A stretch of DNA of 64,000 nucleotides from Parashewanella curva. Lineage in GTDB: Bacteria > Pseudomonadota > Gammaproteobacteria > Enterobacterales > Shewanellaceae. The stretch spans positions 1 through 64,000 of the forward strand of contig NZ_ML014767.1 in assembly GCF_003675895.1 (NCBI RefSeq), given 5' to 3'. The notes under the pieces were generated by a model. That model ran no database searches. It saw only the letters and a list, made by a program, of their open reading frames with translations, and was not told where the DNA came from. How positions within the stretch are numbered: the stretch's first letter is position 1; each line of letters starts with the position of its first letter. The position numbers were made by a program, and so were the translations under genes. Positions 8,463 to 17,353 of this stretch are shown here, one piece after another.

Positions 8463-9734
8463 ATGAATAACATGAAAGATAGACAGCCCTTTGATATTGC
8501 ACGTTTAGCCCGTCAAGCAAGTCAAGCTACGCCTCAAGTCGCTCAGTTAAGCACAGAGCAGAAAAACACTTTGTTGCAAGCCATGGCTGACAACATTCGT
8601 CAGCAACAAAAGATGTTGCTGAATGAAAATAATAAAGATATTGAAGCAGGCAGAGCTAAAGGCTTAACTGACGCCATGTTGGATCGCTTGTTACTAACTG
8701 AAGCCCGAATTGAGGGGATTGCTAGCGCCATTGAAGACATCATTCACCTAGACGATCCTGTCGGCCGACTCGGTGACTTTAGTGAGCGCCCCAATGGCAT
8801 TAAAGTGGGTAAAATGCGGATCCCACTAGGTGTGATTGCCATGATTTATGAAGCACGCCCAAATGTGACCGCAGAGGCGGCTGCTTTGTGTCTCAAGTCA
8901 GGAAACGGCGTTATTCTTCGTGGTGGTTCCGAAGCTGTATACAGTAATCGAGCGATTGCGACTTTGTGGCATCAAGTTCTAGCTGATACTGGCTTAGAAA
9001 CGGCCATCATTACCATAGTACCCAATACCGACCGCAGCGTGATCAGTGAATTGCTTAAGCTTAATGAAGATATCGACCTTGTGATCCCAAGAGGTGGTGA
9101 AGCCTTGATCCGCTACGTAACAGACAACTCCCGCATTCCGGTGATCCAACATTACAAAGGTGTATGCCACCTCTACATTGATGAAGCGGCAGATATAGAG
9201 AAAGCTGTAGCGATTTTGGTCAATGGTAAGACCCAACGTCCAAGTGCCTGTAACGCCATCGAAACCCTTGTAGTACACCGTGAACTTGCTGGCAGCTTTT
9301 TACCTAAAGCGGCAGAAGCGTTAGCAGAGTTTGATGTCACCATTCATGCTTGCCCAAAAAGTCGAGAGTTTTTTGCAGATGCTCAACTGGCTACCGATGA
9401 CGATTATCACGCTGAATATCTAGCCCAAGAGATTGCTGTTAAAGTGGTAGATAACTATGAAGCGGCGATTGAGCACATCCAAACTTATACCTCAGATCAC
9501 ACCGAAGTGATTGTGACTGAAGATGAGTTACGCGGGCACGATTTTATCCGCCGCATTAATTCTTCAGTGGTGATGGTTAACGCGTCATCGCGTTTTTCTG
9601 ATGGTGGCGAATTAGGGTTAGGATCTGAAATTGGTATTTCGACTTCTAAACTGCATGCCTTTGGGCCAATGGGGTTAGAGGCGTTGACTACTGAAAAGTT
9701 TGTGGTGTTAGGTGATGGGCAAGTTAGGAAATAG
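8463..9734 (+). CDS. proA: Gamma-glutamyl phosphate reductase ProA
   Basis: The 423-residue aldehyde dehydrogenase-fold enzyme reduces glutamyl-5-phosphate to the semialdehyde with NADPH, the second step of proline synthesis. Family motifs are clear: IYEARPNVT, LRGGSEA, IPRGGEALI, the catalytic Cys in RPSACNAIETL, and GLGSEIGISTSKLHA near the end. An in-frame ATG at 8472 is a possible alternative start three codons later. It directly follows proB, with which it acts as a complex in other bacteria because the intermediate is labile. Confidence 0.96.
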   Translation: MNNMKDRQPFDIARLARQASQATPQVAQLSTEQKNTLLQAMADNIRQQQKMLLNENNKDIEAGRAKGLTDAMLDRLLLTEARIEGIASAIEDIIHLDDPVGRLGDFSERPNGIKVGKMRIPLGVIAMIYEARPNVTAEAAALCLKSGNGVILRGGSEAVYSNRAIATLWHQVLADTGLETAIITIVPNTDRSVISELLKLNEDIDLVIPRGGEALIRYVTDNSRIPVIQHYKGVCHLYIDEAADIEKAVAILVNGKTQRPSACNAIETLVVHRELAGSFLPKAAEALAEFDVTIHACPKSREFFADAQLATDDDYHAEYLAQEIAVKVVDNYEAAIEHIQTYTSDHTEVIVTEDELRGHDFIRRINSSVVMVNASSRFSDGGELGLGSEIGISTSKLHAFGPMGLEALTTEKFVVLGDGQVRK

Positions 9735-9764
9735 TTTGAGTTATAAGTATCTTGGGATTTTTGG

Positions 9765-10511
9765 ATGAAAGTGGTAATTTTAGTTATTTTGATTTGTTTA
9801 GGGGTATCTGGTTGTGTTAACACTTTAGGCCAAAATTCTGATTTGGATCTAACTTGGCAAGAGCATAACTTGACCAGACTTCTCAAATCATATGATGGTA
9901 GTAAAGGAAAAGCAAAATTTCTTGTTCTTATCAGGAATGCGAATGTGAAGCCATATGCTGAAACTGAAAGTTACATATATCTTACTCCTCAAAGTTATCA
10001 AGTAAATTTTACTTATGGTGTTCACGCAGACAATATGTGGGATGGATTCAAACCTATTAGTCAGACATCGTTATTTTCTTTTTTAGAAAAGGGTTATACC
10101 TATATCTTATCTCCTCGTATTGATTTGTCTCGTAAAAAAATGGATTGGCAGCTGTTAAGGAAAAAAAGTGGAGCATTTGAGATTGCGCCGAACGATTACT
10201 GTAATCGAGGAAGTGAAAAAATAACGACAAAGTACCTTGATAAACCTAGAGCCTTTATAAAAATCTCTCCGAATTGGGAAACTTTACAGCCTGAACAAAG
10301 TGATGAGGGTTTCGTCGATTTAAGTTTTACTGTAAATTCAAATGGTGCAGCAGTAGATATTGTTGTAGTAAACAGCTCTCTTGCAAAAAATCTACAAAAT
10401 AAGGCTATTAAAGCTCTGTCTAAATGGAAGTTCATGCCTGTATGCATAAATGGTAAGGCTGATGATACGAGAATTATCGAAAGATTTAACCGTAAGCATT
10501 ATATCGAATAA
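9765..10511 (+). CDS. Putative lipoprotein with C-terminal TonB-like domain
   Basis: The 248-residue protein begins with a lipoprotein signal (hydrophobic stretch, then LGVSGC with the lipidated Cys at 17). The last ~80 residues have the TonB C-terminal pattern: GFVDLSFTVNSNGAAVDIVV, then KAIKALSKWKFMPVCINGKA. The middle region is unrecognised. TonB-C domains normally sit at the end of a proline-rich periplasmic arm anchored in the inner membrane; here there is a lipid anchor and no Pro-rich arm, as in small proteins of unknown role found in Shewanella and Vibrio. It stands alone between proA and the hairpin array and is more AT-rich than proA. Exact function is unknown. Confidence 0.75.
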   Translation: MKVVILVILICLGVSGCVNTLGQNSDLDLTWQEHNLTRLLKSYDGSKGKAKFLVLIRNANVKPYAETESYIYLTPQSYQVNFTYGVHADNMWDGFKPISQTSLFSFLEKGYTYILSPRIDLSRKKMDWQLLRKKSGAFEIAPNDYCNRGSEKITTKYLDKPRAFIKISPNWETLQPEQSDEGFVDLSFTVNSNGAAVDIVVVNSSLAKNLQNKAIKALSKWKFMPVCINGKADDTRIIERFNRKHYIE

Positions 10512-10525
10512 GTAACCTGAGTCCC

Positions 10526-10787
10526 CTTCGAAGTTGCCGAAGATGGAAATAAAAATTCCGTAGTGGCGTCATGGACGACGCCACATGTTCGGGGGTACAT
10601 GGATGTACCATCCGAACTGTTAGGAAATTTTTATTGGAATCTGATGGGCTTTCAACTTCGTTGGGGCGGCATGGGGAGATGCAAGAGGGGATTTGCTGGA
10701 GAATCCCCTCTTGTGCGGTTTGGTACGCAGTACCAAGGTTTTGACTTGTTAGAGTTTCGCAGAAACTCTCAGCCGATACGCAGTATC
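10526..10787. repeat. Array of short DNA hairpins with REP-like geometry
   Basis: The spacer between the TonB-C lipoprotein and the end of murA is packed with palindromes: CTTCG/CGAAG (10526-10542); GTGGCGTC/GACGCCAC with loop ATGGAC (10563-10584); a nested stem GTTCGG...CCGAAC (10587-10617) around GGTAC/GTACC with loop ATGGAT; AAGAGGGGATT/AATCCCCTCTT (10683-10712); and three stems with an identical GCA triloop closed by C-G: TTGGTAC/GTACCAA (10720-10736), AGAGTTTC/GAAACTCT (10751-10769) and GATAC/GTATC (10775-10787). GTAG at 10560-10563 sits at the 5' foot of the second hairpin, as in REP sequences. A short open frame across it is a by-product. No function is known. Confidence 0.8.
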
Positions 10788-10805
10788 AAAGATAACCAGT
10801 GAAAT

Positions 10806-12065
10806 CTATTTCACTCGATACACTCGACCACCTAACTTCTCAAACTTATCCTCAATGTGCTCATAACCACGATCAAGGTGATAAATTCGATCCACTACGG
10901 TTTTGCCCTCAGCCATTAACCCCGCAATCACAAGACTTGCAGAAGCGCGTAAATCGGTTGCCATGACTGGTGCAGCTTTAAGCTCTTCAATACCATTGAT
11001 GATACACGTATGGCCTTCAAGCTCCATTTTAGCGCCCATACGAATAAGCTCTGGCACGTGCATAAAGCGGTTTTCGAAAATGGTTTCACTAATGGTGGCG
11101 TTGCCTTCAGCTAATGCGTTCAGTACACAAAACTGGGCTTGCATATCGGTTGGGAAACCGGGATAGACGGCAGTCTTGATGTTAACTGCTTTCGGTCGCT
11201 TGCCGTGCATGTCAAGCTCAATCCAGTCGGTGCCTTTGGTAACTTCGGCGCCTGCTTCTTCGAGCTTCATTAATACCGCTTCGAGTGAAGCTGGATCGGC
11301 ATCTAAACAGCGAATACGACCGCGGGTGATCGCAGCTGCAACTAAGAAAGTACCGGTTTCGATACGATCCGGCATCACGCGATAATCGCAACCTTGTAAT
11401 GATTCAACACCTTCAATCACTAATTTGGCGCTACCAATACCTTCGATTTTCGCTCCCATGGCGACAAGGCAGTGAGCGAGGTCGCACACTTCTGGTTCAC
11501 GGGCGGCATTTTCAATGATGGTAGTGCCTTCGGCTAATACGGCGGCCATGAGTAGGTTTTCGGTGGCACCAACACTGACCATCTCCATGATGATGTGAGC
11601 ACCTTTAAGGCGACCATCGACTCTGGCTTTGATGTAACCTTCTTCTACTTCGATATGAGCGCCCATTTGCTCAAGACCTTGCAAATGCAAGTTTACTGGG
11701 CGGGCACCAATGGCACAGCCGCCGGGCAGCGATACATCGGCGGTGCCGTATCGAGCCAGTAGTGGGCCTAAAATCAAAATAGACGCGCGCATGGTTTTGA
11801 CTAAGTCATAAGGCGCACAAAAATGGTCGAGATTTTGGGTGGAAATCTTAAATTGACCATCATCTAATTTAGTGACATCTGCGCCTAGACATTGCAACAA
11901 TTTGCAGCTGGTTTTTACATCGCGTAGGTCGGGTACATTGCTGACGATAAAATCAGTTTCAGCTAATACGCCAGCCATCAAAATTGGCAGGGCGGCGTTT
12001 TTAGCGCCCGATATAACCACGTTGCCAGCCAATGGTTGGCTGGACTCTATTGTTAGTTTATCCAC
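10806..12065 (-). CDS. murA: UDP-N-acetylglucosamine 1-carboxyvinyltransferase MurA
   Basis: The 419-residue enzyme transfers enolpyruvate from PEP to UDP-GlcNAc, the first committed step of peptidoglycan synthesis, in the cytoplasm. The catalytic cysteine is present at 117 in [11 protein letters not shown], so the fosfomycin-sensitive Cys form is expected. Lys22 lies in SGAKNAALP, and the family motif PDRIETGTF is intact. The start is GTG (12063-12065) after GAGG. It is the last gene of the minus-strand mlaFEDCB-ibaG-murA group, 12 bases after ibaG, the usual gammaproteobacterial order. Confidence 0.97.
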   Translation of the reverse strand: MDKLTIESSQPLAGNVVISGAKNAALPILMAGVLAETDFIVSNVPDLRDVKTSCKLLQCLGADVTKLDDGQFKISTQNLDHFCAPYDLVKTMRASILILGPLLARYGTADVSLPGGCAIGARPVNLHLQGLEQMGAHIEVEEGYIKARVDGRLKGAHIIMEMVSVGATENLLMAAVLAEGTTIIENAAREPEVCDLAHCLVAMGAKIEGIGSAKLVIEGVESLQGCDYRVMPDRIETGTFLVAAAITRGRIRCLDADPASLEAVLMKLEEAGAEVTKGTDWIELDMHGKRPKAVNIKTAVYPGFPTDMQAQFCVLNALAEGNATISETIFENRFMHVPELIRMGAKMELEGHTCIINGIEELKAAPVMATDLRASASLVIAGLMAEGKTVVDRIYHLDRGYEHIEDKFEKLGGRVYRVK

Positions 12066-12077
12066 AGAGCGCCTCGA

Positions 12078-12335
12078 TTATGCTGGCATGTTAAAGAGCT
12101 TTTCGCGTTTCCACTGCTCTGGGGTGAAGGTTTTGATGGTAAGTGCGTGCAGAGCGCCACTAGCGATATGTTCTGATAACGGCGCATAAATCGCTTGTTG
12201 ACGTTTTACTGGAGAGAGTTCACCAAACATATCGGCAACCGCAATCACTTTGTAGTGGGTACCGTCTTGAGTTACGTACAGTTCGTCAAGTTCGAGCTGA
12301 GCGCGTAATAGCTCTTCTACTTGTTTGCATTCCAT
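12078..12335 (-). CDS. ibaG: BolA family protein IbaG
   Basis: The 85-residue protein has the BolA fold signature: THYKVIAVADMF, the motif VKRQQAIYAPLSEHIASG, and a conserved His in LHALTIKTFTPEQW. It matches IbaG (YrbA), the short BolA type encoded before murA. BolA proteins bind monothiol glutaredoxins and share a [2Fe-2S] cluster through a conserved His; IbaG is linked to acid stress and iron-sulfur handling. It lies 20 bases after mlaB in the same operon. Confidence 0.93.
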   Translation of the reverse strand: MECKQVEELLRAQLELDELYVTQDGTHYKVIAVADMFGELSPVKRQQAIYAPLSEHIASGALHALTIKTFTPEQWKREKLFNMPA

Positions 12336-12355
12336 CGGAATTACTACCTTAATTT

Positions 12356-12649
12356 TTAAGAATTTTTAGATTCAAACATTGGTTGCAGGTTATAAAGGGC
12401 AATCAATGATTGTAATTGTTGGGAAGGGTTCACCAACAATAGGGTTTGGTTATTCTTTTGCTGCTGTTTGACTAAGTGGAACAAAAACGCAATGCCAGAG
12501 CTGTCGATGTAGTTAAGTTCAGACAGATCCAGTTGGCTCACTTGTGAACTTAGCAAGCTTTGGCGCTTTGACCATAGAGCGACCACTTCTTCTCGCGATA
12601 GTCGCCCTGATAGTGAACAGCTATTGTCGTGGACTGTGAATTTTGCCAT
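12356..12649 (-). CDS. mlaB: Phospholipid transport STAS protein MlaB
   Basis: The 97-residue STAS-domain protein has the core LDLSELNYIDSSGIAFLFHL, with Ser50/Ser51 near the position of the conserved Thr in E. coli MlaB. MlaB is the small cytoplasmic subunit that binds the ATPase MlaF and stabilises the MlaFEDB complex. The start overlaps the mlaC stop by one base, which indicates coupled translation. Sequence identity to the family is low, as is common for MlaB; the operon position makes the call secure. Confidence 0.9.
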   Translation of the reverse strand: MAKFTVHDNSCSLSGRLSREEVVALWSKRQSLLSSQVSQLDLSELNYIDSSGIAFLFHLVKQQQKNNQTLLLVNPSQQLQSLIALYNLQPMFESKNS

Positions 12650-13293
12650 TACTTTTTCTCAGTCTTTGCTTGAATAGGCGCTTTGGCTTTTTCATTCAGC
12701 ATCTTGATCACCGAATCAATACCTTGACGTTGGATCAAACCACCGATTTCAGATTGCTTAGATTGCAGTAAGCTTACGCCTTCTGCCACTAGGTCAAAGG
12801 CTTTCCACGTTCCATTTTTCAGTTTACGAACTTTAAACGAAATATTGATCGGCGGACGACCATTAGAAACCACCTGCACTGGGACAGTGACAATCTTTTG
12901 GTTACTAAAATCTTTCGCTGGCGCAAATTTGATTTTCTGATCCGTGTACTCAGTAAAAGCGGTCGCATACGTGCTGACCAAATAGTCTTTAAACGCAATT
13001 GAAAAATCATTGCGTTGCGCCTTAGATAGTTGTCTTAAATTGCGACCTAGCACCGTATAGGCGGCGTATTTGTAATCCACATATGGCAAAAGTTCATCAC
13101 TGATGATGGTCTTTAGGTGATTTGGATCCGCTTTAATTTTGCTTTGGTCAGCATTAAAGCGAGCAAACGTTTGATCAGCCACTTGCTGGATCATGGTGTA
13201 AGGGTTTTTGCTGTCGATATCGGCAGCCATTGCAGAAAAGCTGCTGATCACTAGGCACAGTGGTAATAGTATTTTTGAAAGTAATGTTCGCAT
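12649..13293 (-). CDS. mlaC: Periplasmic phospholipid-binding protein MlaC
   Basis: The 214-residue protein starts with a Sec signal peptide (SKILLPLCLVISSFSAMA, likely cut after AMA near residue 23) followed by the MlaC/Ttg2D domain with TVLGRNLRQLSKAQRNDF and an internal PPINISFKVRK segment. MlaC carries a phospholipid between the outer-membrane MlaA complex and the inner-membrane MlaFEDB complex. The Lys-rich C-terminal tail (residues ~200-214) is slightly longer than needed. It lies 9 bases after mlaD. Confidence 0.95.
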   Translation of the reverse strand: MRTLLSKILLPLCLVISSFSAMAADIDSKNPYTMIQQVADQTFARFNADQSKIKADPNHLKTIISDELLPYVDYKYAAYTVLGRNLRQLSKAQRNDFSIAFKDYLVSTYATAFTEYTDQKIKFAPAKDFSNQKIVTVPVQVVSNGRPPINISFKVRKLKNGTWKAFDLVAEGVSLLQSKQSEIGGLIQRQGIDSVIKMLNEKAKAPIQAKTEKK

Positions 13294-13302
13294 AATGTGC
13301 TC

Positions 13303-13776
13303 CTACTTATCTTTTGAGCCAAGGCTATACAGGAACTGCCCAATCAGATCTTCTAATACTAGCGCCGAGTGGGTGTTTTCAATTTTATCGCCACTTTTGA
13401 GCATCGAAGTATCGCCATCGTCAAACCCCGGCGTTAATCCAAGGAATTGTTCACCCAATAAACCTGAAGTCAAAATAGATAGGCTGCTGGTTTCTGGGAA
13501 TTGATCGTAACGTTTATCAATTTGAATGGTCACTACAGCGTCTAGCTGTTTTGGGTCTAGGATGATATCGCTCACACGGCCTACCGTTACTCCTCCAACT
13601 TTTACTGGAGAGCGTACTTTTAATCCACCGACGTTAGTAAAACGAGCCGTAAGAGCATAAGTGCTCTCACCACTATCAATTTTTATGTTTGCAACATTAA
13701 ACACTAAAGTGAGAAATGCGGCTAAACCAGTAAGTAAAAAACATCCAACTAAAAATTCAATTTTGCGAGTCAACAT
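13303..13776 (-). CDS. mlaD: Phospholipid transport MCE protein MlaD
   Basis: The 157-residue protein has an N-terminal membrane anchor (residues ~8-30) and one MCE domain (YALTARFTNVGGLKVRSPVKV, then GVTVGRVSDI), with the hydrophobic pore-loop region LSILTSGLLGEQFL. Length and architecture match E. coli MlaD, which forms a hexameric ring in the periplasm on top of MlaFE. A 73-base gap separates it from mlaE, longer than the other gaps in this operon. Confidence 0.95.
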   Translation of the reverse strand: MLTRKIEFLVGCFLLTGLAAFLTLVFNVANIKIDSGESTYALTARFTNVGGLKVRSPVKVGGVTVGRVSDIILDPKQLDAVVTIQIDKRYDQFPETSSLSILTSGLLGEQFLGLTPGFDDGDTSMLKSGDKIENTHSALVLEDLIGQFLYSLGSKDK

Positions 13777-13849
13777 ATTTGCCTACCACAAGTAAAAAGT
13801 CCGTTTCGGGACAGAAAGTCCATTGATTAAATAAGTATTTTGTATACCA

Positions 13850-14632
13850 TTAACCAAACATTAATGCTGTTAATAAAAAGTCGAGTGCCAGTACCGCTAA
13901 GCTCGCTTGCACCACAGTTTTGGTGGTGGCACGGCTGATCCCTTCTGGATTCGGTATTACTTGGTAACCTCGATAAAGGGCAATCCAAGTCACCACAACG
14001 GCAAATACAACACTTTTTATCAATGAGTTTAGAATATCTTGATGCCACTCTACTTGAGATTGCAAGATAGACCAGAATGAACCGGCATCAATACCTTTCC
14101 ATTCAACGCCCACAATGTGACCACCGTAGATACCCACAGCGCTGAAAATCATTGCCAGCAGCGGCATACTGATCACCCCCGCCCAAAACCTTGGGGCAAT
14201 GACTTGTCTTAGGGGATCAACGGCCATCATTTCCAAACTGGATAGCTGCTCGGTGCTTTTCATTAGACCAATTTCAGCCGTAAGCGCTGAGCCAGCACGG
14301 CCGGCGAAAAGTAACGCCGTAACCACAGGGCCAAGTTCGCGCAAAAGACTTAGTGCTACCATGGGACCAAGGCTTTCAGAGGTGCCAAAATCCGACAAGA
14401 TGTTGTAGCCTTGCAGTGCCAATACCATGCCAATAAATAGGCCTGAAATGGTGATGATAACAAAGGACTGCACCCCAACCACATACAGCTGCTTGATCAG
14501 TAAAGGTGTGCCTTTTCTGAATCGTGGCACATTAACTATGGCATTCCATAGCATGATCCCGGCACGCCCGAATCCAGAAATAAATTCAATAGCATTGTGC
14601 CCAAGTGCGGTGATACGCTCAACGATTCTCAC
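13850..14632 (-). CDS. mlaE: Phospholipid transport permease MlaE
   Basis: The 260-residue membrane protein matches the MlaE/TrnE permease family: [41 protein letters not shown] (the conserved coupling region, here split for length), and hydrophobic C-terminal helices. It is the inner-membrane subunit of the MlaFEDB transporter. The start is GTG (14630-14632), behind AGGAG and overlapping the end of mlaF by 14 bases; an ATG just upstream is in the mlaF frame and not usable. Confidence 0.95.
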   Translation of the reverse strand: MRIVERITALGHNAIEFISGFGRAGIMLWNAIVNVPRFRKGTPLLIKQLYVVGVQSFVIITISGLFIGMVLALQGYNILSDFGTSESLGPMVALSLLRELGPVVTALLFAGRAGSALTAEIGLMKSTEQLSSLEMMAVDPLRQVIAPRFWAGVISMPLLAMIFSAVGIYGGHIVGVEWKGIDAGSFWSILQSQVEWHQDILNSLIKSVVFAVVVTWIALYRGYQVIPNPEGISRATTKTVVQASLAVLALDFLLTALMFG

Positions 14633-15431
14633 CCATTAACTCCTTTTTGTAATCTGGTGCAGGGAAGTGGAATGGTACTGGGCCATCTGGCTCGCCTCCC
14701 ATAAATTGCTGTAATTGTAGGTTGTCTGATTGCTTTAGCTGTTGCGGTGTGCCTTCGGCAATCACTTTTTTATCGGCGACGACATACACATAATCAGCAA
14801 TACTGAGCACTTCAACGACATCATGAGACACCACTACGGAGGTGAGGTTGAGTGATTCTGATAATTCTTTGATCAGCTTCACTAACACGCCCATGGCGAT
14901 GGGATCTTGACCTGCAAAAGGCTCATCGTACATGACCAGCTCTGGCTCAAGTGCAATTGCGCGGGCGAGCGCCGCTCGACGCTGCATCCCTCCCGAAAGC
15001 TCATTCGGCATCAGTTTACCCGCGCCTCTTAAGCCAACAGCTTCTAGTTTCATCGCGACAATGGTGTTAATGATGCTTTCGGGTAAGTTGGAGTGCTCAC
15101 GCAGTGCAAAAGCTACATTGTCAGCGACATTAATATCGGTAAACAGAGCACCACTTTGGAACAACATACTCATGCGTTGGCGTAAATTAAATAACTCTTT
15201 ACGGCTTACCTTATGGATATCATGGCCATCAAATAATACTTGACCAGAATCTGGCGTAAGTTGCCCACTTATTAATTTAAGCAGTGTGGTTTTACCAATA
15301 CCGCTAGGGCCCATGATAGCAGTGACTTTTCCCTTAGGAATCGTTAAGTTGAGGTCTTTAAAAATTGCTCTTGAGCCTCGATTGAAGCTCATATTCCTCA
15401 CTTCTACCAAATTTGGTGTTTGATTATCCAT
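14619..15431 (-). CDS. mlaF: Phospholipid transport ATPase MlaF
   Basis: The 270-residue ABC ATPase shows Walker [10 protein letters not shown] at 41-49, signature LSGGMQRR, Walker B LVMYDEPF, and the switch His in VVSHDV. It powers lipid movement by MlaFEDB, which maintains outer-membrane lipid asymmetry. It is the first gene of the minus-strand cluster, preceded by AAGG. The intergenic region to the divergent kdsD must contain its promoter. Confidence 0.96.
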   Translation of the reverse strand: MDNQTPNLVEVRNMSFNRGSRAIFKDLNLTIPKGKVTAIMGPSGIGKTTLLKLISGQLTPDSGQVLFDGHDIHKVSRKELFNLRQRMSMLFQSGALFTDINVADNVAFALREHSNLPESIINTIVAMKLEAVGLRGAGKLMPNELSGGMQRRAALARAIALEPELVMYDEPFAGQDPIAMGVLVKLIKELSESLNLTSVVVSHDVVEVLSIADYVYVVADKKVIAEGTPQQLKQSDNLQLQQFMGGEPDGPVPFHFPAPDYKKELMGENR

Positions 15432-15818
15432 TTAGAGCCTTATTCGAAAGGAGTATTCCTCAACAGGAAATACAAAATATAACAGTGTACGAAAATGTGT
15501 AAACTGGTACAACAAGTGAACCCATAGATGTATGAATTACTTGTGAATGCACTAATTGTAACGCATTCGCATTGGTTAGTAACCACTTGTTTATTTAGTG
15601 ATTAATTGCTTTGGCTATCGATATTTCTTAGTTTATTGCCAGTTATGTTTTACTGGGCGTCATGCACATAGGATTGCTAAAATTATATCTAAGTTCCTTA
15701 GATTGTCCGTTATTAATGACATTTTTGTTTATGTGATGAATAAAGGGAGGCTTTCAATTTGTTGCAATACCAGCGAAAATGTTATTCATGGAATCAGGTC
15801 GGATAATAATAGATAACG
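15432..15818. other. Divergent intergenic region between mlaF and kdsD
   Basis: This 387-base gap separates two divergent essential envelope operons and should hold promoters for both. It is AT-rich. I see no convincing -35/-10 pair, operator palindrome or terminator in it. An open frame at 15598-15816 lacks a ribosome site and protein-like composition and is not called. In E. coli the calcium/sodium antiporter gene yrbG lies between mlaF and kdsD; no trace of it is visible here. Confidence 0.5.
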
Positions 15819-16796
15819 ATGGCGAATAAAACTCAGCTCCAGCAGTGGGGCAGTAAAGTGGTTGATATAGAAAAAGCGGCATTGGACAGCCTATACCATT
15901 ATGTTAATTCTGATGAGTTTGCACAAGCATGTGAATTAATGCTGAATTGCACCGGCAAAGTGATTGTAATGGGCATGGGCAAGTCAGGGCACATTGGTAA
16001 TAAAATTGCGGCTACCTTGGCAAGTACAGGAACCCCAGCGGTGTTTGTTCATCCAGGTGAAGCCAGTCATGGTGATCTGGGTGTGCTATCAGCTAATGAT
16101 ATTGTCATTGCCATTTCTAATTCTGGTGAGTCTTCAGAGGTGCTAACGCTATTCCCAGTGATCAAGCGTATGGGCTTACCTATTATTTCAATTACTGGTG
16201 TGCCTCAATCTAATATGGCGAAATTAGCCAATATCCACCTTTGTATTCAGGTTCCAGAAGAAGCGTGTCCTTTAGGCTTAGCACCAACCTCAAGTACTAC
16301 GGCAACCCTAGTAATGGGTGACGCATTGGCTGTGGCTTTACTGCAAGCTAAAGGCTTCACAAAAGATGACTTTGCTTTATCACACCCAGGTGGCAGTTTA
16401 GGGCGTAAGTTACTGCTGAAAGTCGCTGATATTATGCATAAGGGTGATCAATTGCCTTTGGTTCAGCCAAATGTGAAGGTCACCGAAGCTTTATACGTTA
16501 TCTCCAACAAAGGGCTTGGGATGGCCGCGATTGTCGATGATGATAAAAAGTTGCTTGGCGTGTTCACTGACGGTGACTTACGTCGAGTTATTGATGCTGG
16601 TATACACTTACGCAATACTGATATCTCAGAAGTAATGACTTCAAATTGTATTACCATCACCGAAAATGTGCTGGCAGCAGAAGCACTTAAGTTAATGGAT
16701 GAAAAAAACATTAATGGACTGATTGTGGTGGATGACGCACAATGTCCTGTTGGGGCATTAAACATGCTAGATATGGTCAAATCCGGAGTAATTTAA
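15819..16796 (+). CDS. kdsD: Arabinose-5-phosphate isomerase KdsD
   Basis: The 325-residue protein has an N-terminal SIS domain (VIVMGMGKSGHIGNKIA, SNSGESSEVL, then ALSHPGGSLGRK) and two C-terminal CBS domains from about residue 205. It interconverts ribulose-5-phosphate and arabinose-5-phosphate, the first step towards Kdo for the LPS inner core. Length equals the family norm (E. coli 328). It opens the kdsD-kdsC-lptC-lptA-lptB-rpoN operon; kdsC begins two bases after its stop. Confidence 0.96.
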   Translation: MANKTQLQQWGSKVVDIEKAALDSLYHYVNSDEFAQACELMLNCTGKVIVMGMGKSGHIGNKIAATLASTGTPAVFVHPGEASHGDLGVLSANDIVIAISNSGESSEVLTLFPVIKRMGLPIISITGVPQSNMAKLANIHLCIQVPEEACPLGLAPTSSTTATLVMGDALAVALLQAKGFTKDDFALSHPGGSLGRKLLLKVADIMHKGDQLPLVQPNVKVTEALYVISNKGLGMAAIVDDDKKLLGVFTDGDLRRVIDAGIHLRNTDISEVMTSNCITITENVLAAEALKLMDEKNINGLIVVDDAQCPVGALNMLDMVKSGVI

Positions 16797-16798
16797 TT

Positions 16799-17353
16799 GT
16801 GACTATGATGCCAACTTTATATGGTGAAGTGACCGAAACTGTTTGGAATAAAGCGCAACAGATCAAACTGATCATCTTTGATGTTGACGGGGTGTTTTCT
16901 GATGGCCGTATTTATTTAAGCAATAGTGGAGAAGAGCTAAAAGCTTTTCATACTCGTGATGGTTTCGGTGTTCGTTCGTTGTTAAATGCTGGTTTTCATT
17001 TAGCAGTGATCACTGGTCGTAAGTCGCAATTACTTGAAAATCGAATGAGCGCATTGGGCGTTGAACATATCTATCAAGGTATTGATGATAAATTAGTGCC
17101 ATTTTATGAATTGCTCAGTAAGTTTGAACTTAAGCCTGAACAAGTCGCCTATATTGGTGATGATATGGTGGATTTGCCTGTTATGAAACATGTTGGACTT
17201 TCGGTTTCGGTTGCAGATGCTCACCCTTACGTGAAACAACAAGTGAATATGATCACGACGATGAACGGCGGCCATGGTGCAGTGCGAGAATTAGCGGATT
17301 TGATTTTGGAATCTCAGGGGCTATTTGAATCGGCTCAAGGAATGAGTGTATGA
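16799..17353 (+). CDS. kdsC: 3-deoxy-D-manno-octulosonate 8-phosphate phosphatase KdsC
   Basis: From GTG 16799 the protein has 184 residues (E. coli KdsC 188). It is a HAD phosphatase of the C0 type without a cap: nucleophile and acid/base D28 and D30 in FDVDGVFSDG, ITGRKS for motif II, and GDDMVDLPVM for the final motif. It dephosphorylates Kdo-8-phosphate. GTG is preferred because GGAG at ~16784 is at usable distance; ATGs at 16805 and 16808 are farther away. The stop overlaps the lptC start (ATGA). Confidence 0.95.
   Translation: MTMMPTLYGEVTETVWNKAQQIKLIIFDVDGVFSDGRIYLSNSGEELKAFHTRDGFGVRSLLNAGFHLAVITGRKSQLLENRMSALGVEHIYQGIDDKLVPFYELLSKFELKPEQVAYIGDDMVDLPVMKHVGLSVSVADAHPYVKQQVNMITTMNGGHGAVRELADLILESQGLFESAQGMSV

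Noticed and set aside
10563-10802. 79-codon open frame across the hairpin array
   Set aside because: It is made of palindromes, starts with GTG inside a stem, has no ribosome site and shows no protein-like composition.
15598-15816. 72-codon open frame upstream of kdsD
   Set aside because: No ribosome site, Cys/Ile-rich odd composition, and it occupies the expected promoter region.
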